Of a DNA stretch of 64,000 bases, positions 1-12,500 are shown in pieces. A model generated the notes under the pieces. The model was not told the origin of the DNA and made no database searches. It saw only the letters and a program-made list of their open reading frames with translations. The DNA is from Eudromia elegans (taxonomy: Eukaryota; Chordata; Aves; Tinamiformes; Tinamidae): NCBI GenBank assembly GCA_003342815.1, contig PTEX01000192.1, positions 500,825-564,824 of the forward strand, in the 5' to 3' direction. Positions within the stretch are counted from its first letter, which is position 1; each line of letters starts with the position of its first letter. The position numbers and the translations under genes were made by a program.

Positions 1-3000
1 TGCATAATATTTTTTTTGCGGTCAAAAATAATGTTCTAACACAGATAGTTAATTATTCAGCCTCAGCTGAAAGAATAAATTGAGACCTAATATGGCTGCA
101 TAGCTTAAAACAATGATATTTTTAGAAAGATAGAATGTATGATGTTTTCTCTACTCAGTTAAGTTACTTCTGTTTTTTTGGTTTTTTGTTTTCTTTTTTT
201 CTGTTCTGCATTTTCTAAAGCTCTTCAGCTGATATTGTTGGTTATGTCAGCATGTTAGTCAATCCTATTACAGCTTTTATCATACTGGCAGGCCACTCGC
301 TCTGTGGTATTTTTATGAAATGGTTGCTTTGATGGATTGCACCCACATGACACTGGAAAATACTGCGCCTCTGAGGAGCAGGTGGGAGCATGCACTTTCA
401 ACCAGACGATTTGATGAATGAAAAGATCTCCAAGAAACCTATCACAGCATGAAGTTATAATGCAGTCCCCCAAGCACATTTGCTTATGTCACACCTGAAC
501 TAAGAGACTGCGCAAACTGTTGCAATGCCAATGTCAGTATTAAATAGGAAAAGCAGCAACCTCAGGTTTCTCTTTCCATATCTCACATACAGGACATACA
601 GAATTTTTCTTGATCAGACTTGTAGTTCTTACAGTCCATTACCCTGTCTTCTGCTGATAACAGTCACTGTTAGATGTTCCAAAGGACATACACAAATAGT
701 CACAAAATAATGAGCATTTATAGCTATTAGAGCAAGTTTTTTGCAGCCCCCCTGAAATAAAGGCAGGTTGCTGCCATGAGGTTTCTAGGACGGCAGTCAT
801 TTTGAATCTCTGTTTAAGTTTATATCTCTCACTATTATAGTCTCTGCTCACTGTTAGCTGTGAAGATGTCATCTTAAAGTCCTGCTAAAATCCAAAGTGT
901 TAATGGTAGCATGTATCAATTAGATCAAGAAACTCACTGCTCTTCTCAAAAAAAAAGAAAGTTTTTTTCTCCATTTATTTCAAGTTTGCCAGCTTTTAAG
1001 CTCATTGACTGTTTTTCTGTCCTGTGGTTATAAGCTTGATTTAAAACAATCTCACAGTTTACCTAGTCTAGACCTCTTGCCATCATTATATAATTTTGAA
1101 ATTAAGTTTTGTATTTCCTTGTCTATAGGGCAAAAAACATGCAGCCTTCTTAATCCCTATTTCCATCACTCCATCTGCAGTGTTTCCGCTCCCTTTTTTG
1201 ACGTTCCTTTTTTTGGTGCCAATGGCTTTTACAGCCCTCTGCCACAATTTGTACTCATATGGTCAGGTCATTAACCTTCATATGCACATACATAAGACAT
1301 ATATTTAGATAGTGTCCATATAGGCATGATTTGTAATATTTCTAGGAAAAGAATGTGGCAGACAGGAGTAGGAAGAAAAGGAATGAAAGAAAGTGAGATT
1401 CTGTGGTGACTAAAAATAAAAGGAGGAATAGTAATAGACAGCAGTAGTAGAAAGCAGCAGTAGAAAGCCCATCTCTCTCCACTGGATACATCCACTTTAT
1501 CACTTCTACATTACTAGGAGTCTCCAAGGGACAGAACTGCTTTACATTGCCATAAATCCCACATTTATCCTATCAGTACCTAGACATACAGGGAATTCCA
1601 AGAAAAATAAAAAGTTTTCACAACTTCTTATTCTCTCCTTTCATCCTTACGTTTTTTCGTCTTAACCATATTTTTTTTCTGTAGGTGTTCAGAGCTTCAG
1701 AACTCACCATGAACATTTTGTGTGAAAATAATGTCTTTGCATTCCATGTAGCTATTATCTCCAACAGTAAAATGTACTGATATATATTATTGCTCAATCA
1801 AACTTTACTGTGCAAAAGTAAATGATCATTTATATTATCTTCTTCTCAGAACTTTTGCATCTTTTGTATCACGGATTCAGAGTCTTACAGAATGTATTGT
1901 ATACTTCAGCTGAACAAGTCATCTGCTAATGTGTTCTCCCATTAATAACAGTTGAAGATTACTATATTTTATATATCAGTGCATTTATATGATAGAATTT
2001 AAGCAAGCAATATATATAATTTCAATATCCTATGCTCTCTTACATTCCTATCTTCAAAATATTTTATCATATTTGCAATCATATTTACAGAATTTGGCAT
2101 TATCTCTGGGCCAAAATTTTCTGGAGCCAACAGCCTAAAATCACCTTGGTTGCACTTGGTTACACTTGAAGTGACTTTGGTCCCTAGTGCTGAAATTTCT
2201 GTTGTTAAATGCACACCATAAAATGTCAAGCACTTATTTCAGGATATTTGAATAAAGTATTGCATTTAACCCTTTCAAAGGCAGGGTTACAGAAATGTTG
2301 GTGACATCTTTAAAATGCTTAGATTTCTCTAATTGTAACTTGAAAACGCAGTTGCTGAGGATTTTTTTTTGTTGTTGTTGTTTCCTTCTTCTTCCCTCTT
2401 CAATGTCTATCTTGGTTAATGCTAGAAAAAGAGATAAAAAAGCAGGTTTCCCATTACAGGACTTATGGCTTTGAGACTGCAAGGTGCACCAAGAGATAAG
2501 AATTCAGAATTAAAAAAAAAAAGCATGATAAGACTCTCTAAGACCATTTGAGGCTTTGAAAATACCTGTTCTAGGAGACCTTTCCTGGGTTTACAGTTTA
2601 TTTATCAGGGAGCTGTGGTCAGTGAAACAGTTGCAATTGGCTAGAGCAAATAGACTGGAAACAGCAAATCATACATCTGCAAAGAACCATTCACCAGTGA
2701 GTCAAACTCTGGTGAACAAACTGTTATAAATAGTCCTAAAATATATGGACTGTGAGATATTTGCAGATGGAGGAAAGAAAGAAGCAGAGCATTTTACATA
2801 GCAATGATTTCTTAGAATTAGAAATACGTTGTGAAAGTTCAGCTGTACACAAAATTACACATATGCCAAGTGTAGGCTAGTGTTACTACAATGTACCATT
2901 TGTAAAATGTTTAAATATGGATGAGAATATGAAAGTACAAACCATGTACAATCTAGTCTGTTTCCCACACATATGCCAAAGCAAATAATGATGTGATTTG

Positions 3001-3368
3001 AGAGGCATAATGACAATATTGTGCCTATAATGCATTTGCCCAAAGGTGCACTTGTGCATATGTTTTCTATTCATTTTTGTTCTCTATTGCACATTTCCCT
3101 CAATGTAATTATTCCATTGATTGTAATTAAGCTCCCTCTAAGCCTGTGAGTGTGGAGTGCATTTTCAAAATAAATATGAGAGAGCTGACTTGCTTCTGAA
3201 GCTTTTCTAAACTCTCATAGCTCTATAAACACCTAGCAGGTACTTTATCTAAGAACACAAGTGCATTTTATTTTAGAGGCTTTCTATACCTTTATCTGCC
3301 TTTTTTTTTTTTAACAGAAAAAATCTGAATTTCAAACTATAGAAATCAAAGCTGCAGCAAAATTTTTA
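1..3368. other. Non-coding stretch, no gene recognised
   Basis: AT-rich sequence with T-rich runs (for example around 170-205) and only short open frames on both strands, none resembling a known protein. No repeat family is recognisable by eye. It is most likely intergenic or intronic DNA. Confidence 0.6.
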
Positions 3369-3500
3369 ATCCATTATTATTAATATTTATACTACATTAT
3401 CACCTACTACAATATGGGCAGCTTACGGAGATGAATGTCCCTTTATAGTAGGTGCTGAACAAATATACAAGAAGGAGACAAGTCATACATGTCCAGAGAC
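3369..3500. repeat. Ancient interspersed-repeat relic (unnamed amniote family)
   Basis: The segment starts with an ATT-rich stretch, then reads like a decayed form of a widespread old amniote repeat: 'TATACTACATTATCACCTAC' followed by 'TAGTAGGTGCTGAACAAATA' and 'AAGAAGGAGACAAGTC'. In better-preserved reptile copies I recall the same order as a 'TATTACAGTAGCACCTAG' block and a 'GTGCTGTACAAACA' block leading to 'GAGACAGTCC'. I cannot name the family with certainty. The match is from memory and divergence is high. Confidence 0.4.
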
Positions 3501-4622
3501 AGGACTGGACCCAGACACCTTGAATGGACTGAAGAGAAGAATAGAAAACATGAAAGTAACTAGATAGTAACTGTATAACTACGCGTATATTTTTTGCATA
3601 AAACAGTAGTCTCAGTTTGCCACCTGTCTCACCATCTCAACATTGCAACCTATTTTCATAACTTGAAGAAATCTTTGGATTCTTAAATATTCCTCTAACA
3701 CTGCTTTGCTTCTCATGTAATGTCTCCCTCTTCCTGCCTTCCAAAAGACAAATGCTGCCCCATGAGCAAAGAGGTTCACTAGCTTTACAAGACAAACTGT
3801 GAGTGCCTGTGCATCAGAGGCAATGGCTCTGAAAGAGGCTTCTATGAAGTCCATTTTCAGATGACTTAATTAAAAACTGACAAAACTGCATAATCATGTA
3901 AGCTTCATAATCACCACATCTACCAATGGTGTGCTCACATTATGTGACATTAATAGGCATTAAAAATAGACAGTTTGAAGTCTATGGCCATGTAAACATT
4001 TCTGGTTACAGGGTGATGCCAGACTTGAAGCAAAACAATGTGAAAAATACTTAACGAGGAATGGGTAGCAAAATTTCATTTATGCTGTAGGGGTTATCAT
4101 ACTAGTTCACAGCATATCAGATGAAACATAACATAAGCAGTACCATACTGAAGCCGAATGAGGCCTTCTCCTTAAACACTTATATCTCCTCAATATATTC
4201 AAAATAAATTGGTTACATATTTGGACAAATAGCTGACATGATAACTCTTAATAGGTATTTGTTGAAACTGGTAATCAAGGTTTGACAACACCAGTGTAGG
4301 AAGTCTTGGCTGTATCATACCAGGTGGGATCCATCTGACTAAGTCTGAGTTAGACACTCTAAATTGCCTATATATTGTGAAATAGAGATTTCTTGATGGA
4401 TATTTAGTCACCATGGAAGCATAGAGTACTTCGTTTCATAAATAGAAAACTTAAAATAGATCAGGAGAAATGCACCTTTAGAATAGCTGTTTCTCTCTAT
4501 TGGCTGTAAAGGGAGGGTGGATCAGCTCATAAGTTTTGAAAGCAAAAAGTGGCCAATTGCTCATCATCCCTTTTACTAAATCTAAATTAATTAAAAGAGT
4601 GTTCCCTGGCACTAAATGCTTT
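3501..4622. other. Non-coding stretch, nothing recognised
   Basis: AT-rich sequence without a long open frame, a recognisable repeat or a regulatory motif cluster. Confidence 0.55.
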
Positions 4623-4758
4623 CACAGAATCATAAAATCCTTAAGGTTGGAAGGGACCATTAGAGATCATCTAGTTCAAACCCCCTGCACACACAAGGTC
4701 ACCTAGAGCACGGGGCACAGGATTGCATCCAAGCAGATTTCAAAGCTCTCCAAAGAAT
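4623..4758 (-). mobile_element. CR1 LINE 3' fragment, minus orientation
   Basis: The plus strand starts with a decayed CR1 tail (CACAGAATCATAAAATCC), then the standard reverse-complement CR1 3' UTR: 'GGTTGGAAGGGACC', 'AGAGATCATCTAGTTCAA', 'CACGGGGCACAG', then a piece matching the last codons of the CR1 reverse transcriptase frame. Only about 136 bp remain, so the copy is heavily 5'-truncated. Mismatches in the tail and body make it older than the copies at 16.9 and 58.7 kb. It cannot code for anything. Confidence 0.9.
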
Positions 4759-7368
4759 AACCAGAGAATGACTGGCTTCAATTTTCTTCAGTTCTTTATC
4801 ATACCAACATCAGCTCTGCTACAACTTTTGCAATGATCAGTTTTAAAATTCTAACACATCCTTTGTAATCCTATTTTCTACATTTTTTAATTATTGTTAA
4901 GTAATTGTTATTAATGTCCTGAAATATTCACAGTTTTCGTTATTAGCCACTGACAGAAGAAACATTTCGTTATTATCACTTCTCATTTCGTTACTAACGT
5001 TTCAGTATATCATATAAACATATAACATGCAAGACTATTAAACATAAGATAGGAAATTTGTTCTATCAGACATTTCAAAGTTTTTCAAAGGGGTATCTCA
5101 ACCTACCTTCTTTGAAATACTATAGAAAACTAGCTGGTGAATATTTCCAATTTTCTTCCACTGTGACATATAGCTCAATATCCTGTCCTGTGCCATCCAA
5201 TTACCAATTATTTAAATATTCCTTCTCACTGCATCTGTGTTAATCTGCTAGGAAGAAGTGTGGAAGTGTGCTTATTTAAGGCCAGCTGAGGGCAGCTCCT
5301 CAGTGCTAGCCCTGTGCATGCTACTGCTCCTGCCTCTGCTTCTTCATTTGATCACTGCCTTAACCATTTGCATCATAAATATTTCACAATCATTTTTACC
5401 TATTCTTATCAAGGATCTGTATTTTCAGCTACTGATTTCTTTAAATTTTTGTTTTCTTTTAAAAACAACCCAATTATTTCTTTCACCTCTTCAGATGATT
5501 ATTTTTAACCAAAGATTGCTCTTGTGAGTGCTGAATTGTGCTTTGTGGTTCTTTCATGATTCTCCTTATTCTTTTCAGTTTTATAAAATTGACCTTTCTA
5601 CAAAGTATGAATAATGCATCCAGAACTGTTATTCTTTTGTGTGTGTGTTTTTTTCTTTTTTAGTTAGTTTGTTTGTTTCTGTAATTATTTGTTAAAAAAA
5701 GCTATATCTTTCAGTAACTATGAGGTAGATAATACCTTTACTGCAAAGTTCTGCCCATTTTATCATGTTCTTGTAAGGTGTAAAGCAATCTTTAAATTCA
5801 AGTCATGTAAATCATCTTTCTACATTTCAGTGAAATCTATCAAACCAAATATCCTTTCATAAATGAGCAGTTCTAATTCCTCCTGTTTATTACCTGAGCT
5901 CATAGCTAGTACTAATGTATAGATTTCAGAAGAATATCTTCTTTCTCCATCTCCTGACACTTTGATTCTTTATTTCAACCTGTTTTATAGAGCCATGAAC
6001 AAAGGATTTCATATTATTTCACAGTTCTTTGAATGTCATTGCAAGCTGTCTTAAATGAATTTTCATTTTATGGGAATTGTATTAGATTCAATTCTTTAAT
6101 ATTGCCAGATATTTTTAAAAAGTGAGAGTGACCAAACTAACTCATTTTCTGCAACAAAAAATCATGATGGCCATACTGCTAATAACTTAAATGACTATAA
6201 TACATTATAGTTATAGCAATAAAATTGCCAGTCTGGAATAGCTATTACATTATTTTCATCTTTCATACACAATGATGTAGATGTTGTTCTTCTAATTATT
6301 AACCATGCAGAAATATAAATCCCTCTCAGGAATTTGACATATTTCTTTCAGTCACAATTTAAGGGAGAAAAACAACACACCAACATTTGTTAGCGTATAG
6401 TGTCTAAACATTCAAATAGTCTCGTGGAAAGAAGTGATCAGATACAAATTTAAGTGATGATATTATTATGATAAGCCCACAATATCCAGTACGCACCTGC
6501 CTTTGAAGTACTGGAACATCTTTCTCAACTGTATTCCTAAGTTACAAAGGATTTTTAAAAGACTGTATTTGCATAGTAGTTCCTTACAAGACTAAGATAC
6601 TGGATAAAGACCAAGACACTCGCAAATGCAATTAATCTAATTGAATAAAAGCCAGTGGACTTTTAAAATATATAGTCTAAATGGGAGGGGTTTAAACTAT
6701 TTATCTCCCCCCCAAAAAAAAAAGTAAATCGTGCAATCTGACATTGCATATATGCAAATATATGAGGATGAGGTGAATATTTAGGATAAGTCTTCTTTTA
6801 TTTGAACTCATTTATCCATTAAATGTCATCATAAAAGATAGCCTAAAGGGTCTGTCAATAATGCATGTTTCACAGCAAAAAAAAAATGATGAAGAAGGTG
6901 GAATTAAAAAGAGCACAACTCTGCTTCTTCTGTGACCTGTTAAAATAGAAAGGAGATTCACCTACACAATAGCATGATATAAAACTAAAATATGGAATAA
7001 TGACTATGTATCAAAAGTCAATTACCTCTGACAGTGCCTAAATGACTATTAATAAATATGATTTTCTGAAAAGCAGAATGTAATGGTCTGCACTTTGCAC
7101 TGAATTTCCAGAGGATATTTGGCTTATGTTCATTCACCTTGCAAAAGAGCCAGAGAAGTTCATGGCTGTCTACATCTATCTACTTACACATACCTCTAGA
7201 GATAACAAAAGAAACTCTCCAAGGCTATAAAGTCTCAGAAGCTCTAAACACACAATAGTCTTGCTCTGGGGAACACAGACTCTGGCATTTCCCTTGCACA
7301 TTATCTTAAATGAGCACTTCATTACGTTAACTGGAGATGGACGGGCTTTGGTACCTCAGACTCAAACC
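4759..7368. other. Non-coding stretch, nothing recognised
   Basis: AT-rich sequence. Two overlapping short plus-strand frames near 5,258-5,527 are hydrophobic because of T-rich codons and resemble no protein family I know. No repeat or RNA gene is recognised. Confidence 0.55.
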
Positions 7369-7470
7369 CTATTGAAAGAGAGGGAGAGAAGGGAAAAAGG
7401 CAGAGGGAGAGAAGAGGGAGAGGGGAAGGAAAGGGCAGGAGAAAGTGAAAGGAGGCAGGATTACTCTAGA
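7369..7470. repeat. Purine-rich (GGGA/GAGA) tract
   Basis: About 100 bp made almost only of G and A on the plus strand, with irregular GGGAGAG and GGGAAAG units. Such homopurine tracts can adopt triplex (H-DNA) structure and are unstable in replication. Nothing here shows a specific function. The open frame across it (glutamate, arginine and lysine rich) is a product of the base composition. Confidence 0.7.
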
Positions 7471-9168
7471 CAAAACAACCGAGATGAAGTGAGGAGCCAG
7501 AAGGGAGAGGAGAACCTTAATAACCTTCACCTGAAATGCTGAGGGAGACAATGTGTGTTCAGACTTTTGAGCTGCTTTCCTGACAAGTTACTGTGATGAT
7601 CACCAGCATAGAAAATCCATCTCTGCTAGGGATCTGCTATAGTATACCATTGTACTTTACATACTATAGGTGGAGGCTGAGAGGGAGATTTGGTGCTGCC
7701 TATGAACACATTATAGATAAAGCTTGGCTCAAAGCAAAAATGGGTATAAGTTGTTTGGGCATTACACAAAGAATTTCATCAGAGTATTTATGTTCTAGAA
7801 TTATTTATCAGCAGAGGTAAAAATGAGAAAAATGATGCTAGAAAGAAAATATATGGATTACCATGAAATAAAGGTTTGATAACCAAGCTACCTTGCCTTA
7901 CATTGACAGTTCTTATAAAGTAAGATATAAATTTCTTCAAAATTTAGCACAGAACTTCTCTCAAAAGGCTGTGTTAAATGTCCTTTTGATGTGGGCAAGC
8001 AAAGCATTGCTTTGCCTTTGCAGAGCTCTCTTCAGTGATTCAATTCATATTGACTTAACAGCAATTGTTATATGCAGATAATTCAAGAGCACCTGAACTC
8101 TTTCTCCTTCTGGGAAGAGAAACTAGCTTCTTTGGAAATGAACAGGTCACCCTCTAAGAATTCCTCCAAGAAATCCTTCCACTCTCAGTAAGAGGAATCA
8201 CCTAAAGAAGCAGCAAGAGGACATAAGTACAAAATATCAGCAATTATCATATTATGGAAAATGCCAAATTCCAAACCATCTAAGTCTTCACTTCTGCATT
8301 CCTCTGCTCTATGAACACACAGCAAACACACAGGCACAATGTTAACACTTCATGGAAACATGGTGAAGAAATATTTTTTTCAAAAATTGCATGTTAAACA
8401 TAAGAAAGTTTTGTCTTAAACAGCAGAAATTTGGGATTTTTTTTTCCATTGTTTGCATGTTTTTGTTCTACCCTTAGCTTTTTATTTCATTCAGGTACTT
8501 AAAGTAAGTTCAGATACAAAGATATATTTCCTTCCATGCCAGTCTAAAATTAGAGCTCTGAGAATATTCATGCACTCCTGAAGACGCAGCCTCCTAACAT
8601 TTATGTGTTATACTTGTGTAACTGAGCTGACTTCAGAGGAGTTATTGCCTATTTACATATATATAAATCAGGGCTATATTTTCCAACACAATAGAGCATA
8701 CAATGTTCCGTATTTGTGAATGGAATGAAAATAATAAAATGTTTTCATTTTAAAGTATGGTGAATTATATGCCGCTTAGATGCTAAAGTGTATTTACAAG
8801 GACAAATGCCTTTCAGATAATACACTGCATCAGTCACAGAGTAGATCAAGTAAAAACCAGTCTGTATGGAATTCCATCTTTAATCATATAGGACCAATTA
8901 TTGTTTTTGAATAACTTGCCAAAACTAGTGTGATCTGTTTCTTAAATCAGATATTGGTAGATTAATATGAAGCATATTATTTTACAGCATTTATTTTACA
9001 GTATTTACAGTATTAATACTTGTTTAACATCAATGTTTACTAATTATAATGTCAAATTAATAACTATAATGAGTTGGTCAGTAGCCAAGTTTAGAAGCAG
9101 GGCTGTTTATGTAAAAGCTCTCTTTTCAAAAGAAAATGACAAAAAAAAGATAACTACTCTTTTTTTTT
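7471..9168. other. Non-coding stretch, nothing recognised
   Basis: AT-rich DNA with short chance frames on the plus strand (for example 7,593-7,820 and 7,893-8,081). No protein family, RNA gene or repeat could be supported. Confidence 0.55.
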
Positions 9169-9574
9169 ATAGAATCACAGAATGGTGGAGGTTGGAAGGG
9201 ACCTTTAGAGATCATCTAGTCCAACCCCCTGCTCCACCAGGAGCACCCAGAGCACGGGGCACAGGGTGGCAGCCAGGCGGGTTTGGAAGATCCCCAGAGC
9301 AGGAGACTCCACAGCCTCTCTGGGCAGCCTGTTCCAGGGCTCTGTCACCCTCACAGGAAAGAAGTTTCTCCTCACTCGGAGATGAAACCTCCTATGCTTC
9401 AGCTTAAAACCATTGCCCCTTGCCCTATCACCAGCCACTACGGAAAACAGTTTAGCCCCTTCCTCAAGCTACAATCATACCTCAGGAATTTATACATATT
9501 GATTAGGTATCTCATCCTTCTCTAGGCTAAACAGGCCCAGCTTGTTTAACCTCTCTTCATAAGGTAGGTGCACC
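9169..9574 (-). mobile_element. CR1 LINE 3' fragment, minus orientation
   Basis: The plus strand begins with the CR1 tail unit (ATAGAATCACAGAATGG) and runs through the 3' UTR (GGTTGGAAGGGACC, GATCATCTAGTCCAACCCCC) into the end of the reverse transcriptase frame. The minus strand reads [20 protein letters not shown] and [16 protein letters not shown], the usual CR1 C terminus. About 405 bp remain, ending inside the region equivalent to the plus-strand text 'CTTCATAAGGTAGGTGCACC'. The sequence differs from the copies at 16.9 and 58.7 kb (different C-terminal residues), so it belongs to another CR1 subfamily. It is 5'-truncated and inert. Confidence 0.95.
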
Positions 9575-12500
9575 TTTTTTTTTGAAGTTTATGTGGTAAT
9601 GTGGTATAATAGACTCAGGTATGGATTTTGGGGTTTTTTTTTTTTTTTAGAACAGCTGCACTGACATTGGGCAATTCATGTTTCTTAATTTTTATTTTTA
9701 GCTAAAAACCTTCATTACCTTAATTATTTAGATTCTTTTTGTAGTAAAAAATGTTATTTGCTGGTATATCACCACACCAAGCAGAGCTCAGCTGTTGCAG
9801 TAACAGTAACAGCAACAGCAATAACAGTAGTAGTCTCATTACTCAGATATAATTCCAACGTTGCAATCTACTTCAGCAAAGTCAACAAATATCATTTGTC
9901 CAAACAAATGAATCTTCCAGTTTGAAGCTTTCCTCGTTAGAATTTCATGCATGTTGCTATTAATTTCTTATGCAGAAGCTTCAGAGTAAGAGAATGAGCT
10001 ATGTTGCTGACTTTTATATGGCTTGGCTTTTATTACAGCAACAGTGACTGATAGAATTATTCCCTTATCTACAAAAACATGAGCAGACTTATGCAATTTT
10101 AATATCTGCAGCTAAGTCCAGGCAGATTGTTTAACACGGGAGTTTGAACTTACTCTTGCAGTTCTGGTTAGGCAGACATTTGGAATATCTCTCCGCTGTC
10201 ACTAGCAACTATTAAGGTAACAAATAATGTTTAAATATTAGCTTCTACAGGCGAGCACGACCCATATGCAACCCAAAGTAATCAACCCAAGGCAATCAAC
10301 TACTAGAAATTCAAACTAGATTCTTGTTTCTGTTCTTGAAGCTTTGTGTTACCCTGACATTGTAAACCAGCCAGGCAATCGGCTTACTCTGAGTTTACTC
10401 AGAGCCAAGAGCATGTCAAGAGCTTTATGCTCCTGACCCAGAGCACCCTCCTGCAGCTTGTAACAAATCTCGTTCCTTACAAAAGTTCCTTGCAAAAAGA
10501 GCAGCAGTATCTTGATAGTACTTTAATTGTAATATTTTTTAACAATCTTTGGAAAACTTCCTAAAGTCCTCTCCAAACCTTCCTGAGTTCACCCACCCAC
10601 TTTTGGGCTTATTGCTTCTACATGTAATTTCTTTAGGTTCTTCCTCCTGACATTCAATTGCTTCCCATGCTACACCATGCAAACAGTTGCCTAACTGCTT
10701 ATATCATCACAGCATACAGAGCAATAGCTCTGTATGTCCTCACTCACAATTCCAGATAAAACCATGAATATAGCAGCATTTGCAAGATTGTAGCTTATGT
10801 GCTGAAAAAAAGAAATATTAAATGAACTATGGTTTCAATTACTCTAGGGATGACCTATTGGATCAGAAAAAATATCTAGAATTCACATTATAGATTTATT
10901 GTAAGTTGGAAAGACTCATTTTTGTACCAATTTTGGATGTAATTCATACATAATTCTCAAGAATTCCATACAAATTAATAAAACATCATCTCTTTTGCTG
11001 TTTATCAGACTGGATACTACCAATCTCCTCAAACAGTTTTTCCATCCATGGAATGGGAAACATGTGCAGTAAAAATGTAGTGTTGGACAGAATTTTTTAA
11101 AGAGTATTTTTCCTTTACAAGGTAGTAGCTATTTTTTGCTGTTTTTCAAAGCATAACTAAGTTCTGGGGTGTTGTCCTTTTTTTTTTTTTTTTTTTAATT
11201 GACAGCATTATCCTGATAATTAGCAGCTTGTGCTGTTCTTACTTGTGGTCACACAATGTACTTGTGGATATAGAAATGTACATGCAAATCTGCTATATTT
11301 TGTTTTTATTGTTGTTAAGAGTCCATCAGTGAAATGCATTGGAGCTGTTATTGGATATAATACAACATGAGATCTATCTTGTCTCATTTTAGATATCCAG
11401 TAGATAGTTGCCTAGGACAAAGCTAGTTGTTTAGCTTCCTCAGTAAGTAATGGAAAAAGATAAATACACTCACAATATTTCATATTTTCTAAGGAATTTG
11501 TACTACTGCTTATTATCACTGTGACTGATATATTGTATAGAATATGCTGGTAACCTCTGTCAAACAGAGATTTCTCCTCTTCATTGTTTCTCTGATGTAT
11601 AGCTAGGTCATTTTATGTTAAAATGACTGGTGAATATTTCAGGCTAAAATATTATTTTCTTTCATAGATCACTTCTTGGTGGTTTGTGCTTCTTCTTTAG
11701 CCCTTTCATCATTTTCTTTTACCTGAGTAAAAGAAACTCAGTTGTTTTGCCAAAAAAACAAGAAAAGTGGCAGGTAGTTAAAACTGAGAAAAGGAAAATA
11801 CCTCTTCAAACTCATTGTATCTCCACAGAAGACTTTTAAAGTGTATTTTTAACAGCATCTTAGCTCAGAATCTGCTTTTTAAATAAAGGGAAGATCACAA
11901 TTATGTCAGAGCAAGTTACAGATACAAGGCACACCAAATTTTCAACAACATGTAAGACTGCCTGACCGATTTCTTTAGTTATTTCTAAAATCATATGAGA
12001 TTCAGTACTGTTCAAACATGCTACTCAGTTTCACTATTTTTAGTCTTCCTTATACACTGAGATACTGCTAAATTGCACCTGTAGATGTTTCCAGGAGTTG
12101 TGGCTGCCAGCAAATACTGTCCTATGTAGGATGGATAAACAGAGCTGCTTCTCTGGTGGCCCTGACTCAAGTAGGAAAGCCATCCTCACAAGTAAAATAC
12201 ACCAGTATTAGAAATGAAAGCAAAGTTCCATCAACTGACATGAGCAGGAACTTGTGAAGAATGATATACACCTCATTCAGTATCGTATGGAACAAATATT
12301 GCTTTCTGTTAGTAAAAAATAAAGTGCTTAAATAAAGAAACATAAAAAATGGAAGTCTATGAAAATCAACTTACTTTTCTGACTGTAGTTAGCAATTTTT
12401 TTGTTGTTGTTGTGGTAGGACCTAGGAACACTAATAATAACAGATAAGACCATAATACATAAAAATCACTGTACAAATATCAAAGTACAATCCCAAACCA

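Noticed and set aside
7261-7542. 93-codon frame rich in glutamate, arginine and lysine
   Set aside because: It is a consequence of the homopurine tract, with no domain and no gene context.
8967-9407. 146-codon plus-strand frame
   Set aside because: Its second half is the antisense of a CR1 3' end and its first half is AT-rich flank. It is not a gene.
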